A DNA stretch of 17,596 nt. Source: CAWBCI01 sp963787195 (GTDB lineage: Bacteria; Bacteroidota; Bacteroidia; Bacteroidales; JAGOPY01). A model generated the notes under the pieces. It ran no database searches. It saw only the letters and a program-made list of their open reading frames with translations, and was not told the origin of the DNA. Of this stretch, positions 7,797 through 15,709 are shown one piece after another. The translations under genes and the position numbers were made by a program. Within the stretch, counting starts at the first letter, position 1, and each line of letters begins with the position of its first letter. Where the stretch lies: positions 1 to 17,596 of the forward strand of contig CAWBCI010000051.1 in the NCBI GenBank assembly GCA_963787195.1, read 5' to 3'.

Positions 7797-10673
7797 ATGA
7801 AAAAATTCTTCAAAATAACAGCCATAGTTCTGGTGGTAATTGTACTTCTCATGGCAGCAGTGCCATTCCTCTTCAAGGGTAAGATCAAGGACCTGGTTCT
7901 TCAACAAGCTAACCAGAACCTGAATGCTAAAGTTGGTCTGGGCGATATCCGGATCTCCCTGTTCAGACAATTTCCAAGAGTTTATATAGGTTTGGAGAAA
8001 TTAACGATTACGGGTGAGAATGAGTTTGAAGGAGAATTATTAGCTGATTTCAACACGCTTGCCATTACGGTCAACCTCAGTGACTTTTTTAGCGGTGATG
8101 AATACAGAATCGAAAAGATCCTTATGGTACATCCTGATATACGCCTGAAAGTTACTGAAGAAGGGAAGGCCAATTGGGATATTTTTAAATCATCGGAAGA
8201 TACTACGGCTTCTGCAACAACTTCTGCTACATCTTCTGAGCCCTCTTCCTTCCGTCTTAAATTAAAAAAAGTAATTATTGAAAATGGCCGACTGGTTTAT
8301 GATGATCCCACCCTGGAGACCTATATGGTGCTCAATGGGATCAACCACAGTCTAAGCGGTGATCTTACGGCTGACAGGACTATTCTAAGAACCTCACTGC
8401 AGGTTGGGGATGCGTATTTTGAATACGGAAATATTGCATACCTGAATAAAGCTGTGCTTAATTTTGAGGGGACCATTGATGCCGATTTGCAAAATTCAGT
8501 CTATCAATTTGAACAGAACAAATTCAAAATCAATGAGCTCCTTGTGGAATTAGACGGCTCAGTGGGTATGACAGGTGATGATTATAACCTCTTGCTGACC
8601 TTCAAGGCACCGGAAAATAAGTTCAGGAACTTTATCTCTTTGATCCCTGCAATCTATTCCAGGGAATTTTCAACACTCCAGACTGACGGGAACCTTAGCC
8701 TGGAAGGTTATATAAAAGGAATTTATAATGAGAATACCCTTCCGGCTTTTCAATTAAATGCAAGCATTGACAATGCATGGTTCAAATATCCTGAACTTCC
8801 GGGTGAAGTAAAGGATATCAATATGAAGCTCAGGATAGAAAATGCAGGAGGAGATGCTGATAATACTATAGTTGATGTGCCGAAGATGAGCATGAATATA
8901 ATGGGAAATCCGCTAAGCTTAAGTCTTTATCTTTCTCATCCTATAACGGATCTTTATCTGAAAGCAAGTCTTAATGGTAAAATTAACCTGGGTGATATTC
9001 AGAAATATTATCCCCTGCAGGAAGGCGAACAAATTAGTGGTTTGCTGACCGCTGACGCATCTTTTGATGGAAAAATTTCGGACCTGGAGAATGGCAATTA
9101 TGATAAATTCATCGCCTTTGGATCCATGCTCCTGGAAGGTATGAAATTTCATACAGCATATTTGCCTAATCCCCTGCTGATAAGTAATGCACAACTGAAT
9201 TTTTCCCCGGCTTATATTGACCTGGTTAGTTTCACCGCAGCTACCGGTTCAAGTAATTTTAATATGAAAGGAAAAGTCAGTAATTATCTGCCTTATATTT
9301 TAGCCGATAAAACCCTGGATGGGAATTTGTCGCTCAATGCTGATATTATTAATTTGAATGAATTTTTGGAAAGCGGCACGGTGGACACGATTGTCAACGC
9401 GGATACAATTCCCTCATCCATTTCGGATAGCAGTAATTTATCGGCCTTCATAGTCCCCGCTAATCTTCATTTTAATTTCAATACCAGTATCGATTCCCTG
9501 ATTTATATGAACATCCATATGGCCAACGTAAAAGGTACCATGGAAATAGTTGACCATAAACTTATACTGAATCCGCTCACGTTTGACCTTTTAAAAGGAC
9601 AGATCAGTTTGAATGGTTTCTATGAAACCAGCGACCCCAGCAACCCATTGGTGAATTTCAAACTTAAAGTAAATAATGTTGACATTCCGGAAGCTTATAA
9701 GAATTTTGCCCTGGTGGAGAAATTTGCTCCGATCTTTGAACATACCAGGGGAACTTTCTCAGGTGGGATTGATCTGTCAGGTATCCTTAACAGCGAAATG
9801 ATGCCTGTATATAATACTCTTACCGGAAGTGGCCGGCTAACAACTTCCTCCCTCGAGCTAAGCGGGATAAATTCATTGAATCAATTGGCTGACCTGAGCG
9901 GTATGGAGCAATTCAAAAAACTGGCTGTTCAGGGGGTAGACCTGTCTTTCAATGTTGCTGAAGGTATTTTGAATGTGAAACCATTTGATCTGAAAAGTGG
10001 TCAGACTACGATGACTGTTTCGGGATGGACTTCTTTTAATCAGGATATCGGATATGATCTCAAATTGAAAGTTCCGAGATCTTTGTTTGGATCCCAGGCT
10101 AATAATATGCTGAATGGCTTATTGGCCCAGGCTAACCAGCTCGGGACTAACTTTAAAATCGGTGATTTCATAAACCTGAATGCCCTGGTTGACGGGACTC
10201 TGCAAAATCCCAAAGTAAAACTAAACCTTCTTGGAAGCACAGGCGATACCGGGAATAATATAAAAGAACAAATTAAACAGCAGGTGGAGGAGAAAGTACA
10301 GGAAGTTAAGCAGGACGCCAAAGAACAAGCTGATAAGATACTTGCCGATGCCGAAAAACAGGCCCAGGCGGTGATCGATCTGGCAAAAAAGAAAATCGAC
10401 GAAATTATGGCCAACGCTCAAAAGCTTGCCGATGGAGCGAAAAAGCTTGCTGCAGAGCAGTCCGATAATCTGGTGAAACAAGCTAAGGCAAATGGTCCCC
10501 TCGCTGAGGTCGCGGCAAAAAAAGCTGCTGAAAAGATCCAGACGGAGGCTGCTAAGAAATCTCAGCAAATTCTTGATGAAGCCCGCAAACAATCCGATGG
10601 CATTATGGCTAAAGCACGGGAGGAGGCTGCTAAGATTCGGCAGGACGCCAATAATAAAGTTAAAGGCCTTTAA
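7797..10673 (+). CDS. AsmA-like envelope protein with helical tail (left-arm copy)
   Basis: This is a 958-residue protein. An N-terminal membrane anchor or signal (about residues 5-28, after MKKFFK) leads into an AsmA-type N-terminal region with the pattern QANQNLNAKVGLGDIRISLF and, later, HPDIRLKV...GKANWDIFK. A long, beta-rich middle follows, ending in an AsmA C-terminal-like region (SGWTSFNQDIGYDLKLKVPR at about 742-761). Proteins of the AsmA/TamB/YhdP group span the periplasm and are implicated in lipid transport to, or assembly of, the outer membrane. Residues ~820-958 are different: an Ala/Lys/Gln/Glu-rich, strongly helical tail resembling a coiled coil. There is a 77-nt gap to aroC without an obvious promoter, so read-through from aroC is possible. 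The right-arm copy differs at four bases, one of them changing Ala555 to Val. Confidence 0.85.
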   Translation: MKKFFKITAIVLVVIVLLMAAVPFLFKGKIKDLVLQQANQNLNAKVGLGDIRISLFRQFPRVYIGLEKLTITGENEFEGELLADFNTLAITVNLSDFFSGDEYRIEKILMVHPDIRLKVTEEGKANWDIFKSSEDTTASATTSATSSEPSSFRLKLKKVIIENGRLVYDDPTLETYMVLNGINHSLSGDLTADRTILRTSLQVGDAYFEYGNIAYLNKAVLNFEGTIDADLQNSVYQFEQNKFKINELLVELDGSVGMTGDDYNLLLTFKAPENKFRNFISLIPAIYSREFSTLQTDGNLSLEGYIKGIYNENTLPAFQLNASIDNAWFKYPELPGEVKDINMKLRIENAGGDADNTIVDVPKMSMNIMGNPLSLSLYLSHPITDLYLKASLNGKINLGDIQKYYPLQEGEQISGLLTADASFDGKISDLENGNYDKFIAFGSMLLEGMKFHTAYLPNPLLISNAQLNFSPAYIDLVSFTAATGSSNFNMKGKVSNYLPYILADKTLDGNLSLNADIINLNEFLESGTVDTIVNADTIPSSISDSSNLSAFIVPANLHFNFNTSIDSLIYMNIHMANVKGTMEIVDHKLILNPLTFDLLKGQISLNGFYETSDPSNPLVNFKLKVNNVDIPEAYKNFALVEKFAPIFEHTRGTFSGGIDLSGILNSEMMPVYNTLTGSGRLTTSSLELSGINSLNQLADLSGMEQFKKLAVQGVDLSFNVAEGILNVKPFDLKSGQTTMTVSGWTSFNQDIGYDLKLKVPRSLFGSQANNMLNGLLAQANQLGTNFKIGDFINLNALVDGTLQNPKVKLNLLGSTGDTGNNIKEQIKQQVEEKVQEVKQDAKEQADKILADAEKQAQAVIDLAKKKIDEIMANAQKLADGAKKLAAEQSDNLVKQAKANGPLAEVAAKKAAEKIQTEAAKKSQQILDEARKQSDGIMAKAREEAAKIRQDANNKVKGL

Positions 10674-10727
10674 TCAATGAGACTCAATTTTTTCAAGCGA
10701 AGCGAAGAATAAATTGTCAGTCGAATT

Positions 10728-10759
10728 GATCCCGACTAGTCGCAGTCTTATTCGGGATC
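10728..10759. repeat. Imperfectly spaced hairpin in the AsmA-like gene 3' region
   Basis: GATCCCGA at 10728-10735 and TCGGGATC at 10752-10759 form an 8-bp inverted repeat with a 16-nt loop, 54 nt after the stop codon. The 3' half can alternatively pair elsewhere: TCTTATTCG at 10746-10754 is complementary to CGAATAAGA at 10790-10798. No T-tract follows, so it is not a standard terminator. It may be an mRNA 3'-end structure; function unknown. Confidence 0.5.
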
Positions 10760-10808
10760 TGCTGGGATTAAATTCCCCGTCTCTTGAAACGAATAAGAGA
10801 TATTTCTT

Positions 10809-10842
10809 TAAGATACCCCGCTGCTTGTGGCGGGGTATCTTA
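10809..10842. terminator. Bidirectional terminator (left arm)
   Basis: A 13-bp stem (TAAGATACCCCGC and its complement) with an 8-nt loop lies between the AsmA-like gene on the plus strand and the ENPP/mini-ORF remnant on the minus strand. T-rich sequence flanks it on the downstream side for both directions (TATTT after it, and TTTCTTT-type sequence for the minus strand), as expected between convergent genes. Confidence 0.75.
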
Positions 10843-10872
10843 TTTAGGATAATGAAAGGAATTATTAAGGAA

Positions 10873-10941
10873 TTATTTCTGCGCGTGAAGTGCAGGTAAC
10901 AGTATGATAAAAATACTGATAAGGCAAATGTATCTTTTCAT
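10873..10941 (-). pseudogene. 22-codon signal-peptide remnant (left-arm copy)
   Basis: Starting 8 nt after the ENPP stop codon, an ATG opens a 22-codon frame with a perfect signal peptide: MKR, a hydrophobic core (ICLISIFIILL), and a cleavage-like end (ALHA before QK). A TAA follows immediately. Identical in the right arm. It looks like the start of a secreted-protein gene whose body has been lost by deletion. A genuine small secreted peptide is unlikely because nothing would remain after cleavage. Confidence 0.5.
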
Positions 10942-10949
10942 ATGGATTA

Positions 10950-11111
10950 TTATTTGAGGAGAGGCATCACATCTTCAAGTTTGCCATCCATTTTTACTGG
11001 CTTAATACCCAGGATATGAGCAATCATAGGATAGATATCCACATTGTTAAAAGTGGATATATTCCAGCCTGATTTAAATGCGGGTCCTGTACCATAGAAA
11101 ATAGCGCCCAT
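10950..11111 (-). pseudogene. C-terminal fragment of an ENPP-family phosphodiesterase (left-arm copy)
   Basis: On the minus strand the last 53 codons of a type I phosphodiesterase/nucleotide pyrophosphatase are recognisable: MGAIFYGTGPAFKSGW, then NNVDIYPMIAHILGI and the C-terminus. Homology stops at the CCATGG motif next to the axis of the inverted repeat. Beyond it the frame stays open to 11231, but only by reading the opposite strand of the right-arm copy. Compared with the right-arm copy it has Gly for Ala and Ser for Thr, plus six silent differences. As it stands it is a 5'-truncated, non-functional piece. Confidence 0.8.
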
Positions 11112-11297
11112 GGCTATGATAATGACAACCCAACCATGGGTGCTATTTTCTATGCTACGGGCCCCGCATTCAAAACAGGCTGGAATATATCCACCTTTAA
11201 TAATGTGGATATCTATCCTATGATTGCTCATATCCTGGGTATTAAGCCAGTAAAAATGGATGGCAAACTTGAAGATGTGATGCCTCTCCTCAAATAA
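11109..11297 (+). pseudogene. C-terminal fragment of an ENPP-family phosphodiesterase (right-arm copy)
   Basis: Sixty-two codons plus stop give HGYDNDNPTMGAIFYATGP, then FKTGW and a tail ending DGKLEDVMPLLK. This matches the C-terminal block of ENPP-type alkaline-phosphatase-fold enzymes, where the His of HG(Y/S)DN is a zinc ligand and is followed by a GPAFK(x)G motif. These enzymes hydrolyse nucleotide or phospholipid phosphodiesters in the periplasm or outside. The fragment starts exactly at the junction of the inverted repeat, so the catalytic N-terminal part is missing on this side. The stop codon is followed after 8 nt by the signal-peptide remnant, suggesting an original operon. Confidence 0.82.
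11114..11133. other. 20-nt spacer at the axis of the inverted repeat
   Basis: These 20 bases are not palindromic and separate the two arms; they are flanked on both sides by CCATGG (11108-11113 and 11134-11139). Read on the plus strand they continue the ENPP frame as YDNDNP between HG and TMGAIF, the normal family sequence. On the minus strand they give WVVIII, which does not fit the family. The spacer therefore belongs naturally to the right-arm copy. Confidence 0.85.
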
Positions 11298-11305
11298 TAA
11301 TCCAT

Positions 11306-11374
11306 ATGAAAAGATACATTTGCCTTATCAGTATTTTTATCATACTGTTACCTGCACTTCACGCGCAGAAATAA
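11306..11374 (+). pseudogene. 22-codon signal-peptide remnant (right-arm copy)
   Basis: Identical copy of the mini-ORF found on the minus strand at 10873-10941. It starts with MKRYIC, has a hydrophobic core, ends ALHAQK, and then meets TAA. About 30 nt of AT-rich sequence separate it from the bidirectional terminator. Confidence 0.5.
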
Positions 11375-11404
11375 TTCCTTAATAATTCCTTTCCTTATCC
11401 TAAA

Positions 11405-11438
11405 TAAGATACCCCGCCACAAGCAGCGGGGTATCTTA
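11405..11438. terminator. Bidirectional terminator (right arm)
   Basis: Mirror copy of the 13-bp stem, 8-nt loop hairpin in the left arm, without any base difference in the stem. It lies between the ENPP tail and mini-ORF (plus strand) and the AsmA-like gene (minus strand). Confidence 0.75.
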
Positions 11439-11487
11439 AAGAAATATCTCTTATTCGTCTCAAGAGACGGGGAATTTAATCCCAGCA

Positions 11488-11519
11488 GATCCCGAATAAG
11501 ACTGCGACTTGTCGGGATC
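11488..11519. repeat. Hairpin in the AsmA-like gene 3' region (right arm)
   Basis: Mirror copy of the GATCCCGA/TCGGGATC hairpin. One base in the loop (11510) differs from the left arm, leaving the stem intact. A second difference at 11459 lies near the alternative pairing partner but not in it. Confidence 0.5.
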
Positions 11520-11573
11520 AATTCGACTGACAATTTATTCTTCGCTTCGCTTGAAAAAATTGAGTCTCATTGA

Positions 11574-14450
11574 TTAAAGGCCTTTAACTTTATTATTGGC
11601 GTCCTGCCGAATCTTAGCAGCCTCCTCCCGTGCTTTAGCCATAATGCCATCGGATTGTTTGCGGGCTTCATCAAGAATTTGCTGAGATTTCTTAGCAGCC
11701 TCCGTCTGGATCTTTTCAGCAGCTTTTTTTGCCGCGACCTCAGCGAGGGGACCATTTGCCTTAGCTTGTTTCACCAGATTATCGGACTGCTCTGCAGCAA
11801 GCTTTTTCGCTCCATCGGCAAGCTTTTGAGCGTTGGCCATAATTTCGTCGATTTTCTTTTTTGCCAGATCGATCACCGCCTGGGCCTGTTTTTCGGCATC
11901 GGCAAGTATCTTATCAGCTTGTTCTTTGGCGTCCTGCTTAACTTCCTGTACTTTCTCCTCCACCTGCTGTTTAATTTGTTCTTTTATATTATTCCCGGTA
12001 TCGCCTGTGCTTCCAAGAAGGTTTAGTTTTACTTTGGGATTTTGCAGAGTCCCGTCAACCAGGGCATTCAGGTTTATGAAATCACCGATTTTAAAGTTAG
12101 TCCCGAGCTGGTTAGCTTGGGCCAATAAGCCATTCAGCATATTATTAGCCTGGGATCCAAACAAAGATCTCGGAACTTTCAATTTGAGATCATATCCGAT
12201 ATCCTGATTAAAAGAAGTCCATCCCGAAACAGTCATCGTAGTCTGACCACTTTTCAGATCAAATGGTTTCACATTCAAAATACCTTCAGCAACATTGAAA
12301 GACAGGTCTACCCCCTGAACAGCCAGTTTTTTGAATTGCTCCATACCGCTCAGGTCAGCCAATTGATTCAATGAATTTATCCCGCTTAGCTCGAGGGAGG
12401 AAGTTGTTAGCCGGCCACTTCCGGTAAGAGTATTATATACAGGCATCATTTCGCTGTTAAGGATACCTGACAGATCAATCCCACCTGAGAAAGTTCCCCT
12501 GGTATGTTCAAAGATCGGAGCAAATTTCTCCACCAGGGCAAAATTCTTATAAGCTTCCGGAATGTCAACATTATTTACTTTAAGTTTGAAATTCACCAAT
12601 GGGTTGCTGGGGTCGCTGGTTTCATAGAAACCATTCAAACTGATCTGTCCTTTTAAAAGGTCAAACGTGAGCGGATTCAGTATAAGTTTATGGTCAACTA
12701 TTTCCATGGTACCTTTTACGTTGGCCATATGGATGTTCATATAAATCAGGGAATCGATACTGGTATTGAAATTAAAATGAAGATTAACCGGGACTATGAA
12801 GGCCGATAAATTACTGCTATCCGAAATAGATGAGGGAATTGTATCCGCGTTGACAATCGTGTCTACCGTGCCGCTTTCCAAAAATTCATTCAAATTAATA
12901 ATATCAGCATTGAGCGACAAATTCCCATCCAGGGTTTTATCGGCTAAAATATAAGGCAGATAATTACTGACTTTTCCTTTCATATTAAAATTACTTGAAC
13001 CGGTAGCTGCGGTGAAACTAACCAGGTCAATATAAGCCGGGGAAAAATTCAGTTGTGCATTACTTATCAGCAGGGGATTAGGCAAATATGCTGTATGAAA
13101 TTTCATACCTTCCAGGAGCATGGATCCAAAGGCGATGAATTTATCATAATTGCCATTCTCCAGGTCCGAAATTTTTCCATCAAAAGATGCGTCAGCGGTC
13201 AGCAAACCACTAATTTGTTCGCCTTCCTGCAGGGGATAATATTTCTGAATATCACCCAGGTTAATTTTACCATTAAGACTTGCTTTCAGATAAAGATCCG
13301 TTATAGGATGAGAAAGATAAAGACTTAAGCTTAGCGGATTTCCCATTATATTCATGCTCATCTTCGGCACATCAACTATAGTATTATCAGCATCTCCTCC
13401 TGCATTTTCTATCCTGAGCTTCATATTGATATCCTTTACTTCACCCGGAAGTTCAGGATATTTGAACCATGCATTGTCAATGCTTGCATTTAATTGAAAA
13501 GCCGGAAGGGTATTCTCATTATAAATTCCTTTTATATAACCTTCCAGGCTAAGGTTCCCGTCAGTCTGGAGTGTTGAAAATTCCCTGGAATAGATTGCAG
13601 GGATCAAAGAGATAAAGTTCCTGAACTTATTTTCCGGTGCCTTGAAGGTCAGCAAGAGGTTATAATCATCACCTGTCATACCCACTGAGCCGTCTAATTC
13701 CACAAGGAGCTCATTGATTTTGAATTTGTTCTGTTCAAATTGATAGACTGAATTTTGCAAATCGGCATCAATGGTCCCCTCAAAATTAAGCACAGCTTTA
13801 TTCAGGTATGCAATATTTCCGTATTCAAAATACGCATCCCCAACCTGCAGTGAGGTTCTTAGAATAGTCCTGTCAGCCGTAAGATCACCGCTTAGACTGT
13901 GGTTGATCCCATTGAGCACCATATAGGTCTCCAGGGTGGGATCATCATAAACCAGTCGGCCATTTTCAATAATTACTTTTTTTAATTTAAGACGGAAGGA
14001 AGAGGGCTCAGAAGATGTAGCAGAAGTTGTTGCAGAAGCCGTAGTATCTTCCGATGATTTAAAAATATCCCAATTGGCCTTCCCTTCTTCAGTAACTTTC
14101 AGGCGTATATCAGGATGTACCATAAGGATCTTTTCGATTCTGTATTCATCACCGCTAAAAAAGTCACTTAGGTTGACCGTAATGGCAAGCGTGTTGAAAT
14201 CAGCTAATAATTCTCCTTCAAACTCATTCTCACCCGTAATCGTTAATTTCTCCAAACCTATATAAACTCTTGGAAATTGTCTGAACAGGGAGATCCGGAT
14301 ATCGCCCAGACCTACTTTAGCATTCAGGTTCTGGTTAGCCTGTTGAAGAACCAGGTCCTTGATCTTACCCTTGAAGAGGAATGGCACTGCTGCCATGAGA
14401 AGTACAATTACCACCAGAACTATGGCTGTTATTTTGAAGAATTTTTTCAT
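11574..14450 (-). CDS. AsmA-like envelope protein with helical tail (right-arm copy)
   Basis: Intact 958-residue copy of the AsmA-like gene of the left arm, with the same N-terminal membrane anchor, AsmA-type domains and Ala/Lys-rich helical tail. Only four bases differ, all within 12787-12864. Three are silent and one gives Val555 instead of Ala. The remaining ~2.8 kb is identical as far as I can read. Two equal full-length copies of such an envelope gene in head-to-head orientation would be unusual in a real genome. It lies 77 nt downstream of the second aroC, as in the left arm. Confidence 0.85.
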   Translation of the reverse strand: MKKFFKITAIVLVVIVLLMAAVPFLFKGKIKDLVLQQANQNLNAKVGLGDIRISLFRQFPRVYIGLEKLTITGENEFEGELLADFNTLAITVNLSDFFSGDEYRIEKILMVHPDIRLKVTEEGKANWDIFKSSEDTTASATTSATSSEPSSFRLKLKKVIIENGRLVYDDPTLETYMVLNGINHSLSGDLTADRTILRTSLQVGDAYFEYGNIAYLNKAVLNFEGTIDADLQNSVYQFEQNKFKINELLVELDGSVGMTGDDYNLLLTFKAPENKFRNFISLIPAIYSREFSTLQTDGNLSLEGYIKGIYNENTLPAFQLNASIDNAWFKYPELPGEVKDINMKLRIENAGGDADNTIVDVPKMSMNIMGNPLSLSLYLSHPITDLYLKASLNGKINLGDIQKYYPLQEGEQISGLLTADASFDGKISDLENGNYDKFIAFGSMLLEGMKFHTAYLPNPLLISNAQLNFSPAYIDLVSFTAATGSSNFNMKGKVSNYLPYILADKTLDGNLSLNADIINLNEFLESGTVDTIVNADTIPSSISDSSNLSAFIVPVNLHFNFNTSIDSLIYMNIHMANVKGTMEIVDHKLILNPLTFDLLKGQISLNGFYETSDPSNPLVNFKLKVNNVDIPEAYKNFALVEKFAPIFEHTRGTFSGGIDLSGILNSEMMPVYNTLTGSGRLTTSSLELSGINSLNQLADLSGMEQFKKLAVQGVDLSFNVAEGILNVKPFDLKSGQTTMTVSGWTSFNQDIGYDLKLKVPRSLFGSQANNMLNGLLAQANQLGTNFKIGDFINLNALVDGTLQNPKVKLNLLGSTGDTGNNIKEQIKQQVEEKVQEVKQDAKEQADKILADAEKQAQAVIDLAKKKIDEIMANAQKLADGAKKLAAEQSDNLVKQAKANGPLAEVAAKKAAEKIQTEAAKKSQQILDEARKQSDGIMAKAREEAAKIRQDANNKVKGL

Positions 14451-14527
14451 TGATTTGGTTTTAATGTTTTCAGATAATGATAAGATGATATTCAGGATAT
14501 AGAGACTTATTTTGAATCATTCGAAGA

Positions 14528-15607
14528 TTAAATTTTACTGGTTCTAAACCTTAACAAGTGATCAGCCATGACAAGTGCCGTCATAGCTTCCACCACCGGA
14601 ACCGCCCTGGGAACCAGGCAGACATCATGTCGGCCTGAATTGGAATACTGAAGACTATTGCCATACTTATCAACCGTTTCCTGAGGAAGCCCAATGGAAG
14701 AAACAGCTTTAAAAGCCACCCTGAAATAGATATCTTCCCCATTGGATATACCTCCTGATATTCCACCTGCATGATTGGTCCGGGTGCGGACCCGATCAGC
14801 TTCCATATAAAAAGGGTCATTCATTTCAGAGCCCTTCAGGAGCACAGACCTGAAGCCGGCCCCGTACTCAAATCCTTTGGCTCCTCCGATACTCATGACT
14901 GCTTTGGCCAAATCTGCCTGCAACTTATCAAAAACCGGATCGCCATAACCCGGGGGAACTGATGTCACTATACAATTAACAGTCCCTCCGATTGTATCTT
15001 TTTCTTTTCTCAATTTATCCAGAAGGTCCGACATCCTGGCTGAGGCATCCTCATCCGGACAATAGACCGGTGACCGATAAACGGCATTCAAATCGAGTTC
15101 CCGATAATCTTTATCCAGTCTAATCTCACCAATTGCAGCTGTATAGGCTGAAATAGAAATACCGGCTGTTTTCAGCAGGATCCGGGCAATCGCACCGGCA
15201 GCTACCCTGGCTGCAGTCTCCCTTCCGGAAGCCCTGCCCCCACCCCTGTAATCCCGCAAGCCAAAACGGGCCTGATAGCTATAATCTGCCTGGGAAGGAC
15301 GGAAAATGTCTTTGACATCCCTGTAATCTTCTTCCCTGGCGTCTTCGTTATAGATCACAAAAGAAATGGGTGTACCAGTAGTTTTACCTTCGAAAACACC
15401 TGAGAGTATGTGTACCTGGTCAGCTTCTTTTCGCATAGTTGAAGCAGGGCCATCTCCGGGCTTACGGTGGCCCATCTCCTGACGGATAAAATCCTCATCC
15501 AGCTCAAGTCCTGCCGGACAACCATCGACAATACCACCCAGGGCTTTCCCATGGGATTCGCCAAAAGTAGTTACTTTGAAAAACTGACCAAATGTATTTC
15601 CCGGCAT
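14528..15607 (-). CDS. aroC: Chorismate synthase (right-arm copy)
   Basis: Intact 359-residue copy with all three chorismate synthase signatures and the same start and promoter as the left copy. It differs by Ala148 (Thr in the left arm), Thr277 (Ala in the left arm, directly before the conserved NHAGG) and one silent base at 15455. Neither change removes a conserved residue that I recognise, so both copies look functional. Chorismate synthase is normally single-copy in bacteria, which is one reason to suspect that the duplication joins two strain haplotypes. Confidence 0.96.
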   Translation of the reverse strand: MPGNTFGQFFKVTTFGESHGKALGGIVDGCPAGLELDEDFIRQEMGHRKPGDGPASTMRKEADQVHILSGVFEGKTTGTPISFVIYNEDAREEDYRDVKDIFRPSQADYSYQARFGLRDYRGGGRASGRETAARVAAGAIARILLKTAGISISAYTAAIGEIRLDKDYRELDLNAVYRSPVYCPDEDASARMSDLLDKLRKEKDTIGGTVNCIVTSVPPGYGDPVFDKLQADLAKAVMSIGGAKGFEYGAGFRSVLLKGSEMNDPFYMEADRVRTRTNHAGGISGGISNGEDIYFRVAFKAVSSIGLPQETVDKYGNSLQYSNSGRHDVCLVPRAVPVVEAMTALVMADHLLRFRTSKI

Positions 15608-15612
15608 ATATG

Positions 15613-15642
15613 CAAAAATACGGAATAAACACCGAATTCAAT
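15613..15642 (-). promoter_or_regulatory. aroC promoter (right-arm copy)
   Basis: On the minus strand ATTG (15642-15639) and TATTTTTG (15620-15613) repeat the left-arm promoter base for base, again placing the ATG six bases after the -7 box. It has stayed unchanged although the neighbouring terminator region carries eight differences. Confidence 0.6.
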
Positions 15643-15650
15643 CAGCTTAT

Positions 15651-15679
15651 AAAAAAAGAGGCTGCATAACTGCAACCTC
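15651..15679 (-). terminator. Intrinsic terminator after the DUF349 gene (right-arm copy)
   Basis: Same hairpin as in the left arm, but with GAGGTTGCA in the 5' half, which gives one U-G wobble pair in the RNA stem. The seven-T tail is kept. The substitution keeps the structure pairable, as expected for a functional terminator that diverged under selection. Confidence 0.85.
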
Positions 15680-15709
15680 TGTATATAGAATTAATGATGC
15701 GTCTGATGA

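Larger units (their letters stand above)
4653..11113 (+). repeat. Left arm of a giant inverted repeat
   Basis: This 6461-bp stretch is the reverse complement of 11134-17596. Paired positions sum to 22247; outside the indel near 17452 they sum to 22249. It contains most of the DUF349 gene, aroC, the AsmA-like gene, two terminators, the mini-ORF and the ENPP tail. Its true outer end may lie further left than 4653, because the partner runs off the window there. About 33 substitutions and one 2-nt indel were counted by eye against the right arm. Confidence 0.97.

Noticed and set aside
10714..10899. 61-codon plus-strand ORF and its mirror at 11348-11533
   Set aside because: They run straight through the terminator hairpin and the neighbouring inverted repeats, show no codon or protein signature, and are explained by these structures.
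11114..11133. Insertion-sequence-mediated or integrase-mediated inversion
   Set aside because: No transposase, integrase, terminal repeats or target-site duplications are visible at the axis or within the window. The outer boundary of the repeat is outside view, so an element there cannot be excluded.
11100..11150. Hairpin telomere or telomere-resolvase site of a linear replicon
   Set aside because: The axis falls inside a coding sequence, the central 20 bases are not palindromic, and the arms differ most next to the axis, whereas a telomere copy should be most exact there.
10950..11231. 93-codon minus-strand ORF across the axis
   Set aside because: Only its C-terminal part (from 11111 down) is ENPP sequence. 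The N-terminal 40 residues are the antisense of the right-arm copy plus the reversed spacer, an accident of the inverted repeat.
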